Of a DNA stretch of 29,253 nucleotides, positions 16,250 through 23,976 are shown one piece after another. How positions within the stretch are numbered: position 1 is the stretch's first letter; the number at the start of each line of letters is the position of its first letter. The translations under genes were made by a program, and so were the position numbers. Location of the stretch: IMG/VR virus record IMGVR_UViG_3300044816_000087, positions 1-29,253 of that record; one strand, written 5' to 3'. The notes under the pieces are model-generated. The model searched no databases. It was not told the origin of the DNA and saw only the letters and a list, made by a program, of their open reading frames with translations. The DNA is from a virus.

Positions 16250-16583
16250 GGATCAGTCTCGGTTTGCTCCACGGATAGGTCCGTGTGTCTGTTGGCAGCC
16301 ATGCCCATTTGCGGGCATTGCAGGAGCCACAGAGCCGTTGAAGATTCTCAATCAAATGATGGCCACCCTTGGACAGAGGGATGACATGATCAGTCGAATT
16401 GGAAGGTGCTCCGCATTCAGCGCACGCATCGGCTTCATGGGTTTTGAGCCATTCCCTGAAATCCTCAATCGAGCAGGATTGGCCGCCATATTTCAGTGCT
16501 CTCGTCCGATAAGATTGATGACGAGCTCCAGAGCGTTGCCGCTGCATAAAGGTTTGAGCCTTCAGTAGCATTCGTTCGCTCAT
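16233..16583 (-). CDS. HNH endonuclease, C-x2-C zinc type
   Basis: This 116-residue nuclease contains CAECGAPSNSTDHVIPLSKGG, then HHLIENLQRLCGSCNARK. Two CxxC pairs would bind zinc, and the DH...N...N order matches the HNH metal and catalytic motif (approximately residues 54-91). It nicks or cuts double-stranded DNA. It sits between a small portal-proximal gene and the scaffold gene, with ATGA and 17-base overlaps. It could therefore be a packaging-associated nuclease, as seen in other phages near terminase/portal, or a free-standing homing endonuclease. The N-terminal region (RQRSGARHQSYRTRALKYGG) is basic. Confidence 0.85.
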   Translation of the reverse strand: MSERMLLKAQTFMQRQRSGARHQSYRTRALKYGGQSCSIEDFREWLKTHEADACAECGAPSNSTDHVIPLSKGGHHLIENLQRLCGSCNARKWAWLPTDTRTYPWSKPRLIHGIDR

Positions 16584-16915
16584 TTGGACCTGAACATCCT
16601 GCGCACTCGTTCCGGCGCATCACTCCACGCCACATGGGCCATGCGTTCAACCAACGCATCGGTCTTGCGCTCCTGCTCGGCGCGATACTTCGCGGCCTCT
16701 TTGCCCTCCTGCTCGCGTCCCTCATACGGCCGGCTGTGCGTGCGCGCCAGATCGTTTCGGCGCTGCTTGCGACCGTCCACGACCCGACCGTCAACGGGGG
16801 ATTCATAGGCCGGCAGATCGTCCCAGATAACCGGTGACAGGGCCTGTTGGCGCGAATCCCACGGCACTTCCACCATGGCTTTGGAGTCGGCATCCCACCG
16901 GTAGCGGCGTCTCAT
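16580..16915 (-). CDS. Small basic protein following the portal gene (111 aa)
   Basis: This 111-residue protein starts in an ATGA overlap with the portal stop and ends in an ATGA overlap with the HNH gene. The N-terminus MRRRYRWDADSKAMVEVP and the centre (VDGRVVDGRKQRRNDLARTH) are arginine-rich. The rest is helical and charged (EQEGKEAAKYRAEQERKTDA). I recall proteins beginning RRRYR or RYRWD beside short-tailed phage capsid genes but know no proven function. An assembly or DNA-contact role fits the charge. It has no membrane segment and no catalytic motif. Confidence 0.6.
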   Translation of the reverse strand: MRRRYRWDADSKAMVEVPWDSRQQALSPVIWDDLPAYESPVDGRVVDGRKQRRNDLARTHSRPYEGREQEGKEAAKYRAEQERKTDALVERMAHVAWSDAPERVRRMFRSK

Positions 16916-19113
16916 TGCACGCCTCCTTCGTAGATGCGTTCCGCCTCGGGACCGGCCTGCGGATCCGCTGCTTTCGTTGCCCCGATGGTCGCGACAATGA
17001 TCTTCACCGCGGCGTCGTAGCGCTCCTGCATGGAGGCAATCTGCGCTTCATGAGCCTGCGCGGTGAGTTGCCGCTGGGTCTCGGCCTGTTCCTTGAAATG
17101 CGCAATCTGTATCTCGATCCCGCCTTCCGCCTGCGTCTTGGCGACCTGCGCCTGTGCAGACGCCTGAGCGACTTGGATCTTCCCCTGTGTCTCGATCTGC
17201 GTCTGTTGGACGGCGCCTTGAGTCTGCGCCTGCACCTTCTGCACCTCCGCCTGCGCCTTGCCGGCATTCGGATCCGGCGGCGGCTTGGGCGCCTGCATCT
17301 TCTCGAACACATCCTCCACCGCAATGCCCATGCGGGCGCGGCGGATGATGGTCATCACCAACTCTTTCGCGGCATCGATCGGCAACATGCCCGACTGCAC
17401 GATGGGCGTGAGTCCGGTCAGCGCTTCGTGAACAGCGGTCAGCACCTGACTCAGCCCCTGCATGTCGGAGTTGAGGGTGCCGGCGACCGTGCTGTCTGTC
17501 TCGACGTCGATCTTGAAACGACGCATGGCACTCGAGCGCATCAACTGCAGAATTTCATCCCAGCTGGGGACTTGCAGCAGTGCAGGATCCGGCGGTGGGG
17601 GTGGCGGCGGCGCGCCGGGCATGGGCGGCATCTGCGCTTGTTGGGCTGCCATCTGCATCTGTTGCTTCTGCTGTGCCGTGGGGAACTGCAGCTCCGTCAT
17701 CTCGGCGAAGGTTTGAGGCGCAAACTTGCCGCACATCGCCTCACTGGCCAGGCGCATCAGATCCTTCGCATAGCGCTGCACTTCCTTTTGCATGCGCTGC
17801 AATCGAATGGAGCCAAAGGTCGCTTTCAGATCCTGCGCGCCCTTGGTCTCCTGCGGATCGGTCGATCCACGGATGATGTCCGAAATCCCCGTGATCTCAT
17901 CGATGATCGCTTTCTGCTCGGTACGGGCTTTGTATAGCCCCTCGAGCAACTCGACGGCCTTCTCAGTGGGGAACCAGCTGATGGCCTTGTCGAGTCCGCC
18001 GTCCATCCACGCTTGCGCGTTCAGGACGGGAATCATCTCGTTATCATCAGCCGTCATCATGTCGCCGAGTTCGGTCAGCTTCGAGTCGTACATCGCCCGC
18101 AGCCGCATGCCATCGGTGATCTTATCAATGCGCCGACTGATCTTATCGAGTTGATTCGCCTGCTGCTCGTACTGATGGAAGGGAATCAGCGGCAACAGTG
18201 AGCCTGTGTTCTCGATCATGTAGAGCGGTTCGGGGATGGGGAAGAAACCCGAGAAGTCGATGGGCGGATCGCCGTCCGGGTTGTCCGTGGGAAACAGCAG
18301 CTGCTGCACTTCCTCCTGGACGAAGAATACCCGCTCACCAATCTTGTCCCAGACCTCCCAGAATTCGGCCACTTTCTGGGTTTCATTCACCTGCTCGCCG
18401 GGCTTCTTCGGGTCATTCGCCGTGGGAGAGGCAAACTTGACCGCTCGAATGTCTTCCTCGTTGAATTTCTTCAGCGCATCCGGCTTGGTGAATTCATGCC
18501 GGAATGCCGTGAACGGCACCTCATCCCACACCCGTCCATAGCCGATGCGCAGATCGCGCCAGTCCACGTGTTCAGGCAGCACCTGCTCGTACTCGACTTC
18601 CTCCTGCTCTTCCTGTTCCTGCCCGCTCGCGGTATCGACCTCTCCGCTCTGATCATCCGGCTGTTCGCCCGACTCTTTGGCCTGCTCGCCAATCTGCTTG
18701 AGGCTGGGAACATAGCGGATACGCGAACAGCCCCGGCCGCATAACAGGCCATCCAATGTATCGTTCTTCAGCGCCTGATCGGTGCATTCATAGTCCACCA
18801 TGACCATGAGCGAGCGTTCCAACACTTCGGAAACCGCTTTGCCCGTGGGATCGGCGTCCCGAAAGCGCCGACGCACGTCCGGATTGGGACGCGAGTTGTA
18901 GATCGCAGGTCGCAAGGTCTCGGTATTACTCCACAGAATCGCCACGCGGTCTTTCTTGCGCTCCTCGGCCCGGTAGCGCTTGATAACCTTCTCGGAATCG
19001 CTGCGCCACTCCTTCTCACGTTTGTCGGCGAGTTGGATTTCCTTCTTCCAGGTACGCGCGTCCTTCTCGGACTGCATGGCCTGGGGGATGAGCGATTTGC
19101 GCGCAGTGGCCAC
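16912..19113 (-). CDS. Portal protein, P22-like large type
   Basis: This 733-residue protein is expected to be the dodecameric DNA gate at one capsid vertex, onto which terminase and adaptor dock. Its length is close to P22 gp1 (725). The N-terminus is charged and helical (KDARTWKKEIQLADKREKEW). It is followed by AILWSNTETLRPAIYNSRPNP, a hallmark segment of large podovirus portals, and later by helix-rich clip and wing regions. The C-terminal ~170 residues form a Gln/Ala-rich helical barrel (VQKVQAQTQGAVQQTQIETQ). A long Pro/Met/Gln linker (about 470-490) precedes it. The start is GTG 19113 in a TAGTG overlap with the upstream gene. Confidence 0.88.
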   Translation of the reverse strand: MATARKSLIPQAMQSEKDARTWKKEIQLADKREKEWRSDSEKVIKRYRAEERKKDRVAILWSNTETLRPAIYNSRPNPDVRRRFRDADPTGKAVSEVLERSLMVMVDYECTDQALKNDTLDGLLCGRGCSRIRYVPSLKQIGEQAKESGEQPDDQSGEVDTASGQEQEEQEEVEYEQVLPEHVDWRDLRIGYGRVWDEVPFTAFRHEFTKPDALKKFNEEDIRAVKFASPTANDPKKPGEQVNETQKVAEFWEVWDKIGERVFFVQEEVQQLLFPTDNPDGDPPIDFSGFFPIPEPLYMIENTGSLLPLIPFHQYEQQANQLDKISRRIDKITDGMRLRAMYDSKLTELGDMMTADDNEMIPVLNAQAWMDGGLDKAISWFPTEKAVELLEGLYKARTEQKAIIDEITGISDIIRGSTDPQETKGAQDLKATFGSIRLQRMQKEVQRYAKDLMRLASEAMCGKFAPQTFAEMTELQFPTAQQKQQMQMAAQQAQMPPMPGAPPPPPPPDPALLQVPSWDEILQLMRSSAMRRFKIDVETDSTVAGTLNSDMQGLSQVLTAVHEALTGLTPIVQSGMLPIDAAKELVMTIIRRARMGIAVEDVFEKMQAPKPPPDPNAGKAQAEVQKVQAQTQGAVQQTQIETQGKIQVAQASAQAQVAKTQAEGGIEIQIAHFKEQAETQRQLTAQAHEAQIASMQERYDAAVKIIVATIGATKAADPQAGPEAERIYEGGVQ

Positions 19114-20414
19114 TATTCGAAGTAACCATTGATCTGTACATCACCCCGGAAGATCTGTGACGCCGTGGCGGTCCCGACGGGAATCTCCACGATCACATGC
19201 ACGAACCGGCCGCCGTCCACTATCAGCGGCGGATCAAAGTTGCAGATGATGTCCGGCGGTGCATCTCCGATCTGCAGCGGGCCATTGGGCGCAACCAGCG
19301 GGAAGCCCTGCATGCCGAGTGGTATGCGCCGCGGCGCATAGGTGGCAGGCGGTGACTCAGCCGTGGCGAGCGAGACGGCTGAGGCGTTGATTCCCAAGCT
19401 CCAGTCCAGAACCGTGGCGGTCGTGGCAATCGCAGCGCCCGTCAGTAGCGAGGCGATCCGAATCCCGCTCAGATTCAGCTGATAGGTCGCGGGTATCTGG
19501 AAGGCAAAAAGCGCGTAGTCGGTAGCGGCTCCGGCCACGGCAGCGAACTGCCAACGGCCGCCAAACGTGGTATAGCCGGCCGCCGTGTTGGAGAGCGTGG
19601 CAGAGACCGGATCGGTCGAATTGGCGTGATTGGCCGTCTGCGTGTACGGGGTGATGGGCTGTTGATAGCCACCGCGGCCCAGTGAAACCAGGATCTCCTT
19701 CCACAGCTTATTCTGGTTCAGATCTTCCTGAACGATGTTGACCTGACCGATGCTCAGTTGTGGGGCGGTTGCAGGACTGGTACCGCCGTTGAAGGTACGG
19801 GCAAAGATCGTCTGCCGTCCGTTGTTGACCGGATAGGCCTGGCTTGCCGGTACGGGCACCGTGGCAATCACCACGTCATCGAGAGTGAAGAACACGTTGT
19901 CCTCCACCACGTCGATCTCGAAGATATGCTCGTTGTTGATGGCCGGGGCGGTGAGCGCGGCAGACAGGGTCTCCACGCCGTTGTTGTTGATCACGGCGCG
20001 GAACGTGCCATCGGGCGCCCAGCGATAGAACGCTCCGTCGGTCGGGCTGGCCGTGGTGGCCGCAGTACCGATGCCCAGTTCAATGGTGGCATTGGCGATG
20101 GGGATAATGTTCATCTTGGCACGGATTACGACCGTGAAGGGCAAATGCCCGTAGAGTTGCAAGGCTTTGATGGAAGTCAGAATGGCGTACGTGCCCGTCA
20201 CCACGCTCAATCCGGAGTTCAATGTGATGAATCCGGCCGCCTGGGCAATCGCCCGCGTGAGGACAGAGGTCATCCACAGGTTGGTGTTCAGCGCAACACC
20301 GTCCACCTGGTCGGTGAAGATCAGGGAGTTGAGACTGACGGCCATCGAGCCGCTTTCGACATAACTCGGTCTTTGCGGCGTAGTGGCCAGTCCAGAGGTG
20401 CTTTCCATTCCCAT
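19113..20414 (-). CDS. Virion-type beta-rich protein between terminase and portal (433 aa)
   Basis: This 433-residue protein has a strong Shine-Dalgarno AGGAGG before ATG 20414. The first ~60 residues contain SLIFTDQVDGVALNTNLWM. The following ~180 residues look like a beta-sandwich with concanavalin/jelly-roll style alternation (LPFTVVIRAKMNIIPIANAT, TDGAFYRWAPDGTFRAVINN, NEHIFEIDVVEDNVFFTLDD). The C-terminal part has further strands and Gly/Ala-rich turns. Such proteins suggest a head-surface or fibre component with possible carbohydrate binding. Its place between large terminase and portal is less usual than in P22. Function is inferred from composition. Confidence 0.6.
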   Translation of the reverse strand: MGMESTSGLATTPQRPSYVESGSMAVSLNSLIFTDQVDGVALNTNLWMTSVLTRAIAQAAGFITLNSGLSVVTGTYAILTSIKALQLYGHLPFTVVIRAKMNIIPIANATIELGIGTAATTASPTDGAFYRWAPDGTFRAVINNNGVETLSAALTAPAINNEHIFEIDVVEDNVFFTLDDVVIATVPVPASQAYPVNNGRQTIFARTFNGGTSPATAPQLSIGQVNIVQEDLNQNKLWKEILVSLGRGGYQQPITPYTQTANHANSTDPVSATLSNTAAGYTTFGGRWQFAAVAGAATDYALFAFQIPATYQLNLSGIRIASLLTGAAIATTATVLDWSLGINASAVSLATAESPPATYAPRRIPLGMQGFPLVAPNGPLQIGDAPPDIICNFDPPLIVDGGRFVHVIVEIPVGTATASQIFRGDVQINGYFE

Positions 20415-20423
20415 TATTGCCTC

Positions 20424-20747
20424 CTATCCATATGCAACAACGTTGACGATGGCGCCCGCGGTCTGACTGATGACCTGCAGTGCCGGCAGCGCACCCGTAT
20501 AACGAAGCTCTGCGCCCACCGCCAACGGGTAGCCCACGGCTGCGGTCGGAGCGATGCCGTCATCGCGCCAGCGAATGGCCTGCGCCTGCGGCTGAATCAA
20601 TAGCAACTGCGTGCCTTTGGGAATGCCGGCCTGGGCGTTTTCACCCGGCGGGGTAAAGGTGAGCGAACTGATGAGCGTCGCGGCATCGACGGCTGCGGAT
20701 TGCGCGTAGCCGCGCGGCTTGTCGGCCCAGTAGGCTGATTGGCTCAT
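20424..20747 (-). CDS. Small virion-type protein after large terminase (107 aa)
   Basis: This 107-residue protein, with GGAG upstream of ATG 20747, begins two bases after the terminase stop. After a short N-terminal segment (YWADKPRGYAQ) it is rich in Ala, Pro, Leu and Val, with strands around GTQLLLIQPQAQAIRWRDDG and YPLAVGAELRYTG. The IRWRDDG...PT..VGYPL...ELRYTG pattern is one I associate with small phage head or fibre-base domains. It may pair with the following 433-residue protein as a capsid ornament. No enzymatic motif is present. Confidence 0.6.
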   Translation of the reverse strand: MSQSAYWADKPRGYAQSAAVDAATLISSLTFTPPGENAQAGIPKGTQLLLIQPQAQAIRWRDDGIAPTAAVGYPLAVGAELRYTGALPALQVISQTAGAIVNVVAYG

Positions 20748-20749
20748 CG

Positions 20750-22216
20750 CTAGTTCTCCGCAAGGCGCTTGTTCTTCGCCCGCTTGATCAGATCGTTGAT
20801 GGTCAGATCCGTCTCAAAGCGGCGAGGTTGGCTCGCGGGTTTGTCACGTATGATCGGGCGGGACATGCACCCGTAGCGCAAGGCATCGGGGGCGTGATCT
20901 TCGCCGTTCGTGTCGACATCTTCCGCCTTGTGCGGGTCGTGCTGCAAGGCTGGTAGTGTCCTGATCAGATGCGAACAGGTATGGAAAATCAGCAACTGCG
21001 CGCCGTTCTCATCGCCTTTGAGCCGTTCGCGCACCTGATCCCAGCCGCCCATCGCTCCGCCGCGGGCCACACGGGCGTTATCGGCGCGACGCCAATTCAG
21101 GTCCATGCGCTCGGCAATGCTCGGTCCACCATCCCGGGCGAAGGCGGACGGGTCCAACACTTCATCGGACATCGGCTCCTGGGTTTCCCACTTGCCGTTA
21201 TCGAGGAGCTTGCACTCGATCTTGCGGATGCCCTCTCCCACCTCCTGCGCGGTCTTCTGACAGCCGGTGTTGGCCTCCCCGTTCCAGCCATACCATTCGC
21301 GGTAGATGACCAGCGCGCCGCGGGGTATGCGCTCCAGACTGCCATCGCTGACTGCGGCCCACAGGATCGCGAACGGTTTGGCCGATCCCCAATCGCCCAT
21401 GCGGATACGTGACCAGTGCTCTGGGATCTCGAACGGCTGGATAACATGGCGGTGGATGTCAAACTCGGGGAAGAAGGCGCCGGCGATGACGTTCCAGTCT
21501 CCCTCCAACCAGGCGCGTACGAGCTCGACGCTGCCGACCAGATAGAGCCGGCTCACATAGTCGGGATCCTTGGCGAGCAGGATCCGGTTGTCCGTGATTC
21601 GGCTCGGAATGTAGACGCTGTGATGCTCATGCCCGTTGGGCAGCTTGCGCACCAGGCGTTTCAGTCCGAGTGGGGCGGGATCGATGTAGCGCTGTTTGAT
21701 CCACTGGTGTCCAGGTCCGCCTGGATTGGCGCTGAGTAGTAGCTGTATAGGCACTCCGTGAGAAGACCGGAGGCATCCAAAGAGTCGGTCGATTGGCGCA
21801 GGCATTGGATAATTGCCAGCCTCTTCCACGGCGGCATCCGACAGAGACTGACCCTGATACTTCTCAGCGTCTGCGATGGACTCGAGCGGCCTGAATCGGA
21901 TGCGTCCGCCGTGAGGCATCGCGAACTGTTTCTTTTGGTCATGCCATCCAGCTCCTGTAGGGAGATAGATCTCCTTGGCACGCTCGATCAGATCGTCCTG
22001 CTGCGGCATCTCCTTACGGAAGAACACCGCGTTGAAGCCCTTGCCCCAGCGCTTCTCCTTGATGGCGTACTTGCCCAGGATGCCATCAGTCTTACCGCCA
22101 CCGCGAGCTCCGCCGAACAGGATCTCAGGATAGGGACATTGCACTAGCGCATGCTGCGGACCGCGTTGGGGCGCCCAGCTGTAGTCAGTTTGAACAGACT
22201 GAGCCGTAGCGCTCAT
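20750..22216 (-). CDS. terL: Terminase large subunit (packaging ATPase/nuclease)
   Basis: This 488-residue DNA-packaging motor docks on the portal and pumps DNA into the prohead. Walker A is clear at residues 35-43 (GGARGGGKT). A probable Walker B/coupling region follows near 125-140 (SLSDAAVEEAGN), with LLLSANPGG further on as a motif III-like segment. The C-terminal RNase H-like nuclease shows RMGDWGSAKPF (first acidic residue, about 275) and DHAPDALRYG near 447-456 (last acidic pair). Both domains look complete. The start overlaps the small subunit by 32 bases, with AAGGA upstream. Confidence 0.93.
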   Translation of the reverse strand: MSATAQSVQTDYSWAPQRGPQHALVQCPYPEILFGGARGGGKTDGILGKYAIKEKRWGKGFNAVFFRKEMPQQDDLIERAKEIYLPTGAGWHDQKKQFAMPHGGRIRFRPLESIADAEKYQGQSLSDAAVEEAGNYPMPAPIDRLFGCLRSSHGVPIQLLLSANPGGPGHQWIKQRYIDPAPLGLKRLVRKLPNGHEHHSVYIPSRITDNRILLAKDPDYVSRLYLVGSVELVRAWLEGDWNVIAGAFFPEFDIHRHVIQPFEIPEHWSRIRMGDWGSAKPFAILWAAVSDGSLERIPRGALVIYREWYGWNGEANTGCQKTAQEVGEGIRKIECKLLDNGKWETQEPMSDEVLDPSAFARDGGPSIAERMDLNWRRADNARVARGGAMGGWDQVRERLKGDENGAQLLIFHTCSHLIRTLPALQHDPHKAEDVDTNGEDHAPDALRYGCMSRPIIRDKPASQPRRFETDLTINDLIKRAKNKRLAEN

Positions 22217-22646
22217 CCCAGTCCTTCGCCGGCAGCGGCTCCGCGCTCACATCGCACGGCTTGAGATTGAGATCCACGTCCAACTTGTCGCGCCACTGCT
22301 CGGGCTTGCGATTCTTCAGCCAGAAGATGCAGGCCGTCGTGTCGGGTGGAAAGTGCTCCACGATCGGCGTCAGCGTGATCTCGCCCCGATAGTTGCTGAC
22401 GTGCACAGAGTCGTGTGAATAGCCCAGCGCGCGGCGATAGAGCGATTGTTCCACGCGCTTGTCAGCCGATTCCTTGGCCAGTTTTAGGGCTGTGGAAAAT
22501 TCCGCATGCGTGCTCTTCCACAGAGTGAGCGTGGATTCGTTCACATGGAAAAATGCGGCCATCTCTCGCTCGGTCGCACCCAATGCACAGAGCTTTGCAG
22601 CCTGCTCACAGAATTCAGGCTTGTACTTGCTGGGCCGTCCTCTCAT
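22185..22646 (-). CDS. terS: Terminase small subunit
   Basis: This 153-residue DNA-recognition subunit starts at ATG 22646 in an ATGA overlap with a small upstream gene; the longer frame would read a Pro/Ala tail that is probably non-coding. The N-terminal helix-turn-helix is seen in GRPSKYKPEFCEQAAKLCAL, then GATEREMAAFFHVNESTLTLW. The central helices (EFSTALKLAKESADKRVEQSL) are followed by RRALGYSHDSVHVSNYRGE and IFWLKNRKPEQWRDK, typical of this phage TerS group. It selects phage DNA and recruits the large subunit encoded next. Confidence 0.88.
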   Translation of the reverse strand: MRGRPSKYKPEFCEQAAKLCALGATEREMAAFFHVNESTLTLWKSTHAEFSTALKLAKESADKRVEQSLYRRALGYSHDSVHVSNYRGEITLTPIVEHFPPDTTACIFWLKNRKPEQWRDKLDVDLNLKPCDVSAEPLPAKDWDERYGSVCSN

Positions 22647-22801
22647 CGATCGACCTGGATGTGCCCTGCTACCGTCTTCGGGTACTGCCGTGGGTGGTGA
22701 TGGCGATGACGCAGGCACGCCAGTTGGTGGCGCAGCCACTGCAGTGCGTGCTCCAAGCGGGCGATCTCCCGCTTGAGCCACGCTTCAGTAAAGCCGCTCA
22801 C
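22643..22801 (-). CDS. Small helical protein overlapping terminase small subunit (52 aa)
   Basis: This 52-residue reading frame runs from GTG 22801 to TGA 22645-22643, which forms an ATGA overlap with the TerS start. The N-terminal part is a clear amphipathic helix (WLKREIARLEHALQWLRHQL) with coiled-coil heptads. A His/Arg-rich stretch follows. The Shine-Dalgarno is weak. The overlap pattern matches nearly all neighbours, and without it a 165-base gap would remain in an otherwise gapless operon. The role is unknown, possibly a terminase or assembly cofactor. Confidence 0.55.
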   Translation of the reverse strand: MSGFTEAWLKREIARLEHALQWLRHQLACLRHRHHHPRQYPKTVAGHIQVDR

Positions 22802-22810
22802 GAATGTCGT

Positions 22811-23134
22811 CTAAGCGCTAACCGTGATCGTTCCGCCCGTGGTCTGGGGGAACGGCTGGTCCTGTCCGCCGGTACCGGTTTCAGTCACGACGACGGGAGT
22901 GCCGATTGGATTGCCATCGGTGTCGAGGTCGGTGAAGGTCACGGAGGCTTCATTGGCGCCGGCGGTACCGGTGAAGGTCGCGGACCAGGGCGTAGCTTCC
23001 GAGCCTGATAGCAGCACGGCAGGCAGGACGTTGCCCGCGTTGTCGGTGACTTCAGCTTTCGTGTTCGAGAAGGGCTTGGCACCGAAGGGAACCGTGCCGG
23101 TGATCTTCAAGGCGGTAACGACGATGGTGGTCAA
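22811..23134 (-). CDS. Ig-like beta-sandwich protein, probable head decoration (107 aa)
   Basis: This 107-residue protein starts at TTG 23134 in a TTGA overlap with the Fis-type gene, with GGAG eight bases upstream. It shows an immunoglobulin-like strand pattern. VVTALKITGTVPFGAKPFSN is followed by KAEVTDNAGNVLPAVLLSG, then ATPWSATFTGTAGANEASVT and FTDLDTDGNPIGTPVVVTET. Acidic Asp turns (DLDTDGN) are typical. Phages carry such domains on head or tail surfaces, where they may bind carbohydrate weakly. Here it lies upstream of the terminase, separate from the capsid cluster. No signal peptide is seen. Confidence 0.65.
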   Translation of the reverse strand: MTTIVVTALKITGTVPFGAKPFSNTKAEVTDNAGNVLPAVLLSGSEATPWSATFTGTAGANEASVTFTDLDTDGNPIGTPVVVTETGTGGQDQPFPQTTGGTITVSA

Positions 23135-23388
23135 GGGGATACTCCAGAGGGTCGGGTGATGCGACGCGGAAGACTCCATGTCGCGAATAGGGTCGAGGTG
23201 GCGCGCGGCATCGGCGCGGCTGAGCGGGCTTCGGTGAAACTGACCTCACAGCGCTCGCACAGGCGGTAGAAGTTGCTGCGATGAAGGCCGGCGACTTTGG
23301 CCGCATGCGTGATGTTGCCACCGGTCTGCGCAAGACAGGCCCGCAGGTACGCGGTCACATGACGGTGGATGGAATCGCTCAGCGTCAC
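23131..23388 (-). CDS. Fis-type helix-turn-helix DNA-binding protein (85 aa)
   Basis: This 85-residue protein starts at GTG 23388 in a GTGA overlap with the exported protein gene. Residues about 7-46 resemble the C-terminal HTH of Fis and NtrC activators (HVTAYLRACLAQTGGNITHA, then AKVAGLHRSNFYRLCERC). The order helix, GGN, AA..AG..R..FYRL matches the HTH_8 family. No AAA+ or receiver domain is present, so it is a free DNA-binding module. It precedes the terminase and structural genes and could influence late transcription or DNA architecture. The C-terminal ~30 residues are disordered. Confidence 0.75.
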   Translation of the reverse strand: MTLSDSIHRHVTAYLRACLAQTGGNITHAAKVAGLHRSNFYRLCERCEVSFTEARSAAPMPRATSTLFATWSLPRRITRPSGVSP

Positions 23389-23885
23389 GGCAAGCACACC
23401 TGCTTGGGCGGGGCGAATCCCGTACTCACCAGCAGGCACACCGGGATGGGCATGCCGTTGAACTGCACCGCCTGGGGAGCGGCCACCCCGACGACGGTGA
23501 CCGTCACAGACTGCGTGAGGGAGGTTGTGGGCGGCGTTGTGACCGGGGGGCTACCTGAGGGCGGGTCGGGGGCCGATCGGGCTACCACGAGGCTGCCCAG
23601 GACGTGCCACTGGCCGTCGGCGGCGTAGACCTGGTCCATCGCATGCAGGCTGCTGAAGGCCCGCCAGCCCTGAGTGTTGTTCACCTGACTACGCACCAGC
23701 GTGGTTGGGAGTACGGGGGAAAACAGAAAACTACCCGTGGGGCATCCGGCGACGCTACCGACCGCCTGCGAGATCGGCGGGGCGGTGCAGACCTGTAGGT
23801 TGGTGGCGGCTTTCGCATCCTGGGCGACCGCGCACCAGAGCATCAGGCAGAACAGGATCAGCAAGGCCCATGTGCTTTTTTTCAA
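23385..23885 (-). CDS. Exported protein of unknown function with Sec signal peptide
   Basis: From TTG 23885 the protein has 166 residues and begins with a classic signal peptide: two Lys, a hydrophobic core (WALLILFCLMLWCAVA) and a cleavage-like AKA site. The mature part contains NTQGWRAFSSLHAMDQVYAA and a Pro/Thr-rich linker (PPSGSPPVTTPPTTS). Its C-terminal half has strands with AVQFNGMPIPVCLL and VCLP, including paired Cys. An in-frame GTG at 23972 would add 29 residues before the hydrophobic core. TTG is favoured because it places the signal at the N-terminus and overlaps the stop of a tiny upstream ORF (TTGA). It lies in a replication-to-packaging stretch, an odd place for an exported protein. 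Confidence 0.6.
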   Translation of the reverse strand: MKKSTWALLILFCLMLWCAVAQDAKAATNLQVCTAPPISQAVGSVAGCPTGSFLFSPVLPTTLVRSQVNNTQGWRAFSSLHAMDQVYAADGQWHVLGSLVVARSAPDPPSGSPPVTTPPTTSLTQSVTVTVVGVAAPQAVQFNGMPIPVCLLVSTGFAPPKQVCLP

Positions 23886-23965
23886 GATCGCGGTCTCGCA
23901 TAGCCGCCGGGCGGCTCGATGTCGGGTGGGAAGAGGATTCGCAGACACAGGCGCAGGTATTTCAC
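23882..23965 (-). CDS. Possible 27-residue leader ORF
   Basis: GTG 23965 opens a 27-residue frame (VKYLRLCLRILFPPDIEPPG and so on) ending at TGA 23884-23882. That stop overlaps the TTG of the exported-protein gene in the TTGA manner seen elsewhere in this operon. The first part is basic and hydrophobic. It could be a coupled leader, or merely the out-of-frame shadow of a longer exported protein starting at GTG 23972. Only the overlap supports it. Confidence 0.3.
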   Translation of the reverse strand: MKYLRLCLRILFPPDIEPPGGYARPRS

Positions 23966-23976
23966 GGTTCACCAGA

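Noticed and set aside
16834-17937. Long plus-strand open frame (367 codons) opposite the portal gene
   Set aside because: It is a shadow of the portal: composition is Leu/Arg/His-rich as expected from the reverse strand of Gln/Ala-rich coding, it has no family features, and the portal is firmly supported.
22647-22781. N-terminal Pro/Ala extension of TerS
   Set aside because: It is out-of-frame shadow of the 52-residue small gene; the ATGA overlap supports the shorter TerS.
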